This document shows, in pieces, positions 5,925 through 6,185 of a stretch of 6,185 nucleotides of DNA. Origin of the DNA: Chitinivibrionia bacterium (GTDB lineage Bacteria; Krumholzibacteriota; Krumholzibacteriia; WVZY01). Each line of letters starts with the position of its first letter. Position 1 is the stretch's first letter. The position numbers were made by a program, and so were the translations under genes. Below the pieces are notes generated by a model. That model had not been told where the DNA came from and did not search any database. It saw nothing but the letters and a program-made list of their open reading frames with translations. The stretch spans positions 1 through 6,185 of the forward strand of contig JACQXT010000075.1 in assembly GCA_016208665.1 (NCBI GenBank). Direction: 5' to 3'.

Positions 5925-6185
5925 TGCCCACCGCCCACGCCGGGCGACCCCCAGGAGGTACCACGACGACCGCGCAATCCGGACAAAAAGCGCTTTTCTC
6001 CAACAGGAACTTCCTCGTCCTTTTCACATCCGACACCATCTCCGCCTTTGGAGACAGAGTAAGCATCTTTGCCCTGTTCATACTCCTCTTCAACATGACG
6101 GGCAAGGCGCTCGACATGGGTCTCCTGATGATCGTCCAGGCGATTCCGGCCATCATCGTCGGCCCCGTGGCAGGTGTATATGTGG
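5924..6185 (+). CDS. MFS transporter (3' partial, N-terminal two helices)
   Basis: Only the first 87 codons lie in the window. After a short Gly/Thr/Pro-rich head, SNRNFLVLFTSDTISAFGDRV (residues 26-46) matches the usual opening of major facilitator proteins of the MFS_1/MFS_3 (EntS-like) type, with the first helix at about 29-57. After NMTGKALDMG, the second helix (about 66-86) includes QAIPAIIVGPVAGV and leads to where the D-R-x-x-R/K loop should follow beyond the window. Substrate and direction cannot be told. ATG 5924 is the first start after an in-frame TAA (5906-5908), but no Shine-Dalgarno site precedes it. A strong AGGAGGT lies inside the frame at 5953-5959, so the true start may lie further in. 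It is co-directional with hflX, 112 bp downstream. Confidence 0.8.
   Translation, partial: MPTAHAGRPPGGTTTTAQSGQKALFSNRNFLVLFTSDTISAFGDRVSIFALFILLFNMTGKALDMGLLMIVQAIPAIIVGPVAGVYV
5953..5959 (+). promoter_or_regulatory. Shine-Dalgarno-like AGGAGGT inside the MFS reading frame
   Basis: AGGAGGT is followed after 3 and 6 nt by two in-frame ACG codons (5963 and 5966 as first bases; 5966 has the better spacing). No ATG, GTG or TTG occurs at a suitable distance. Starting here would give the short N-terminus usual for this transporter family. ACG is a rare start codon, so the site may simply be the Pro-Gly-Gly codons of a longer protein. Confidence 0.25.

Overview
The window is GC-rich, bacterial and gene-dense, and carries parts of two unrelated gene groups. 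The genes lie end to end or overlap, with Shine-Dalgarno sites and sigma70-like promoters. Nothing fixes the phylum. The two-TM GT2 glycosyltransferase, DegT/StrS sugar aminotransferase, UPF0104-type membrane protein and HflX fit a Gram-negative or uncultured bacterium, but that is inference. No rRNA, tRNA, CRISPR array or insertion sequence was seen.

Left part (1-2008, + strand): the 3' portion of an ATP-grasp ligase gene (its true start lies left of the window) is followed by a membrane-protein gene of the lysylphosphatidylglycerol-synthase-TM/UPF0104 type. The membrane gene looks damaged. Its frame stops at 1910, while a good match to the family's C-terminal end continues in another frame to 2008, and the central conserved segment between the two is missing. 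A 22-codon ORF links the two genes, overlapping the stop of one and the start of the other.

Middle part (2025-4189, - strand): a two-gene operon encodes a PLP-dependent DegT/DnrJ/EryC1/StrS sugar aminotransferase and then a polyprenyl-phosphate-type GT2 glycosyltransferase with two C-terminal membrane helices. The junction is tight (TGA/ATG). A near-consensus promoter (TTGACA, 18-bp spacer, TATACT) sits about 115-140 bp upstream of the aminotransferase. Together the genes suggest amino-sugar formation and transfer of a sugar to a lipid carrier for surface glycan or lipid modification. This operon converges on the left group with only 16 bp between stop codons and no visible terminator.

Right part (4190-6185, + strand): a 317-bp divergent control region holds both promoters and, in the presumed hflX leader, three copies of GCGACCC spaced exactly 14 bp apart. 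The complete ribosome-associated GTPase gene hflX follows, then a 38-codon ORF overlapping both neighbours, then the start of an MFS transporter gene cut by the window end. The MFS gene has an odd start region: a strong AGGAGGT lies inside the predicted reading frame, directly before two ACG codons.

I see no clearly new multi-gene system. The most useful leads are the broken membrane-protein gene, the two overlap-linked mini-ORFs, the 14-bp repeats before hflX and the ambiguous MFS start.
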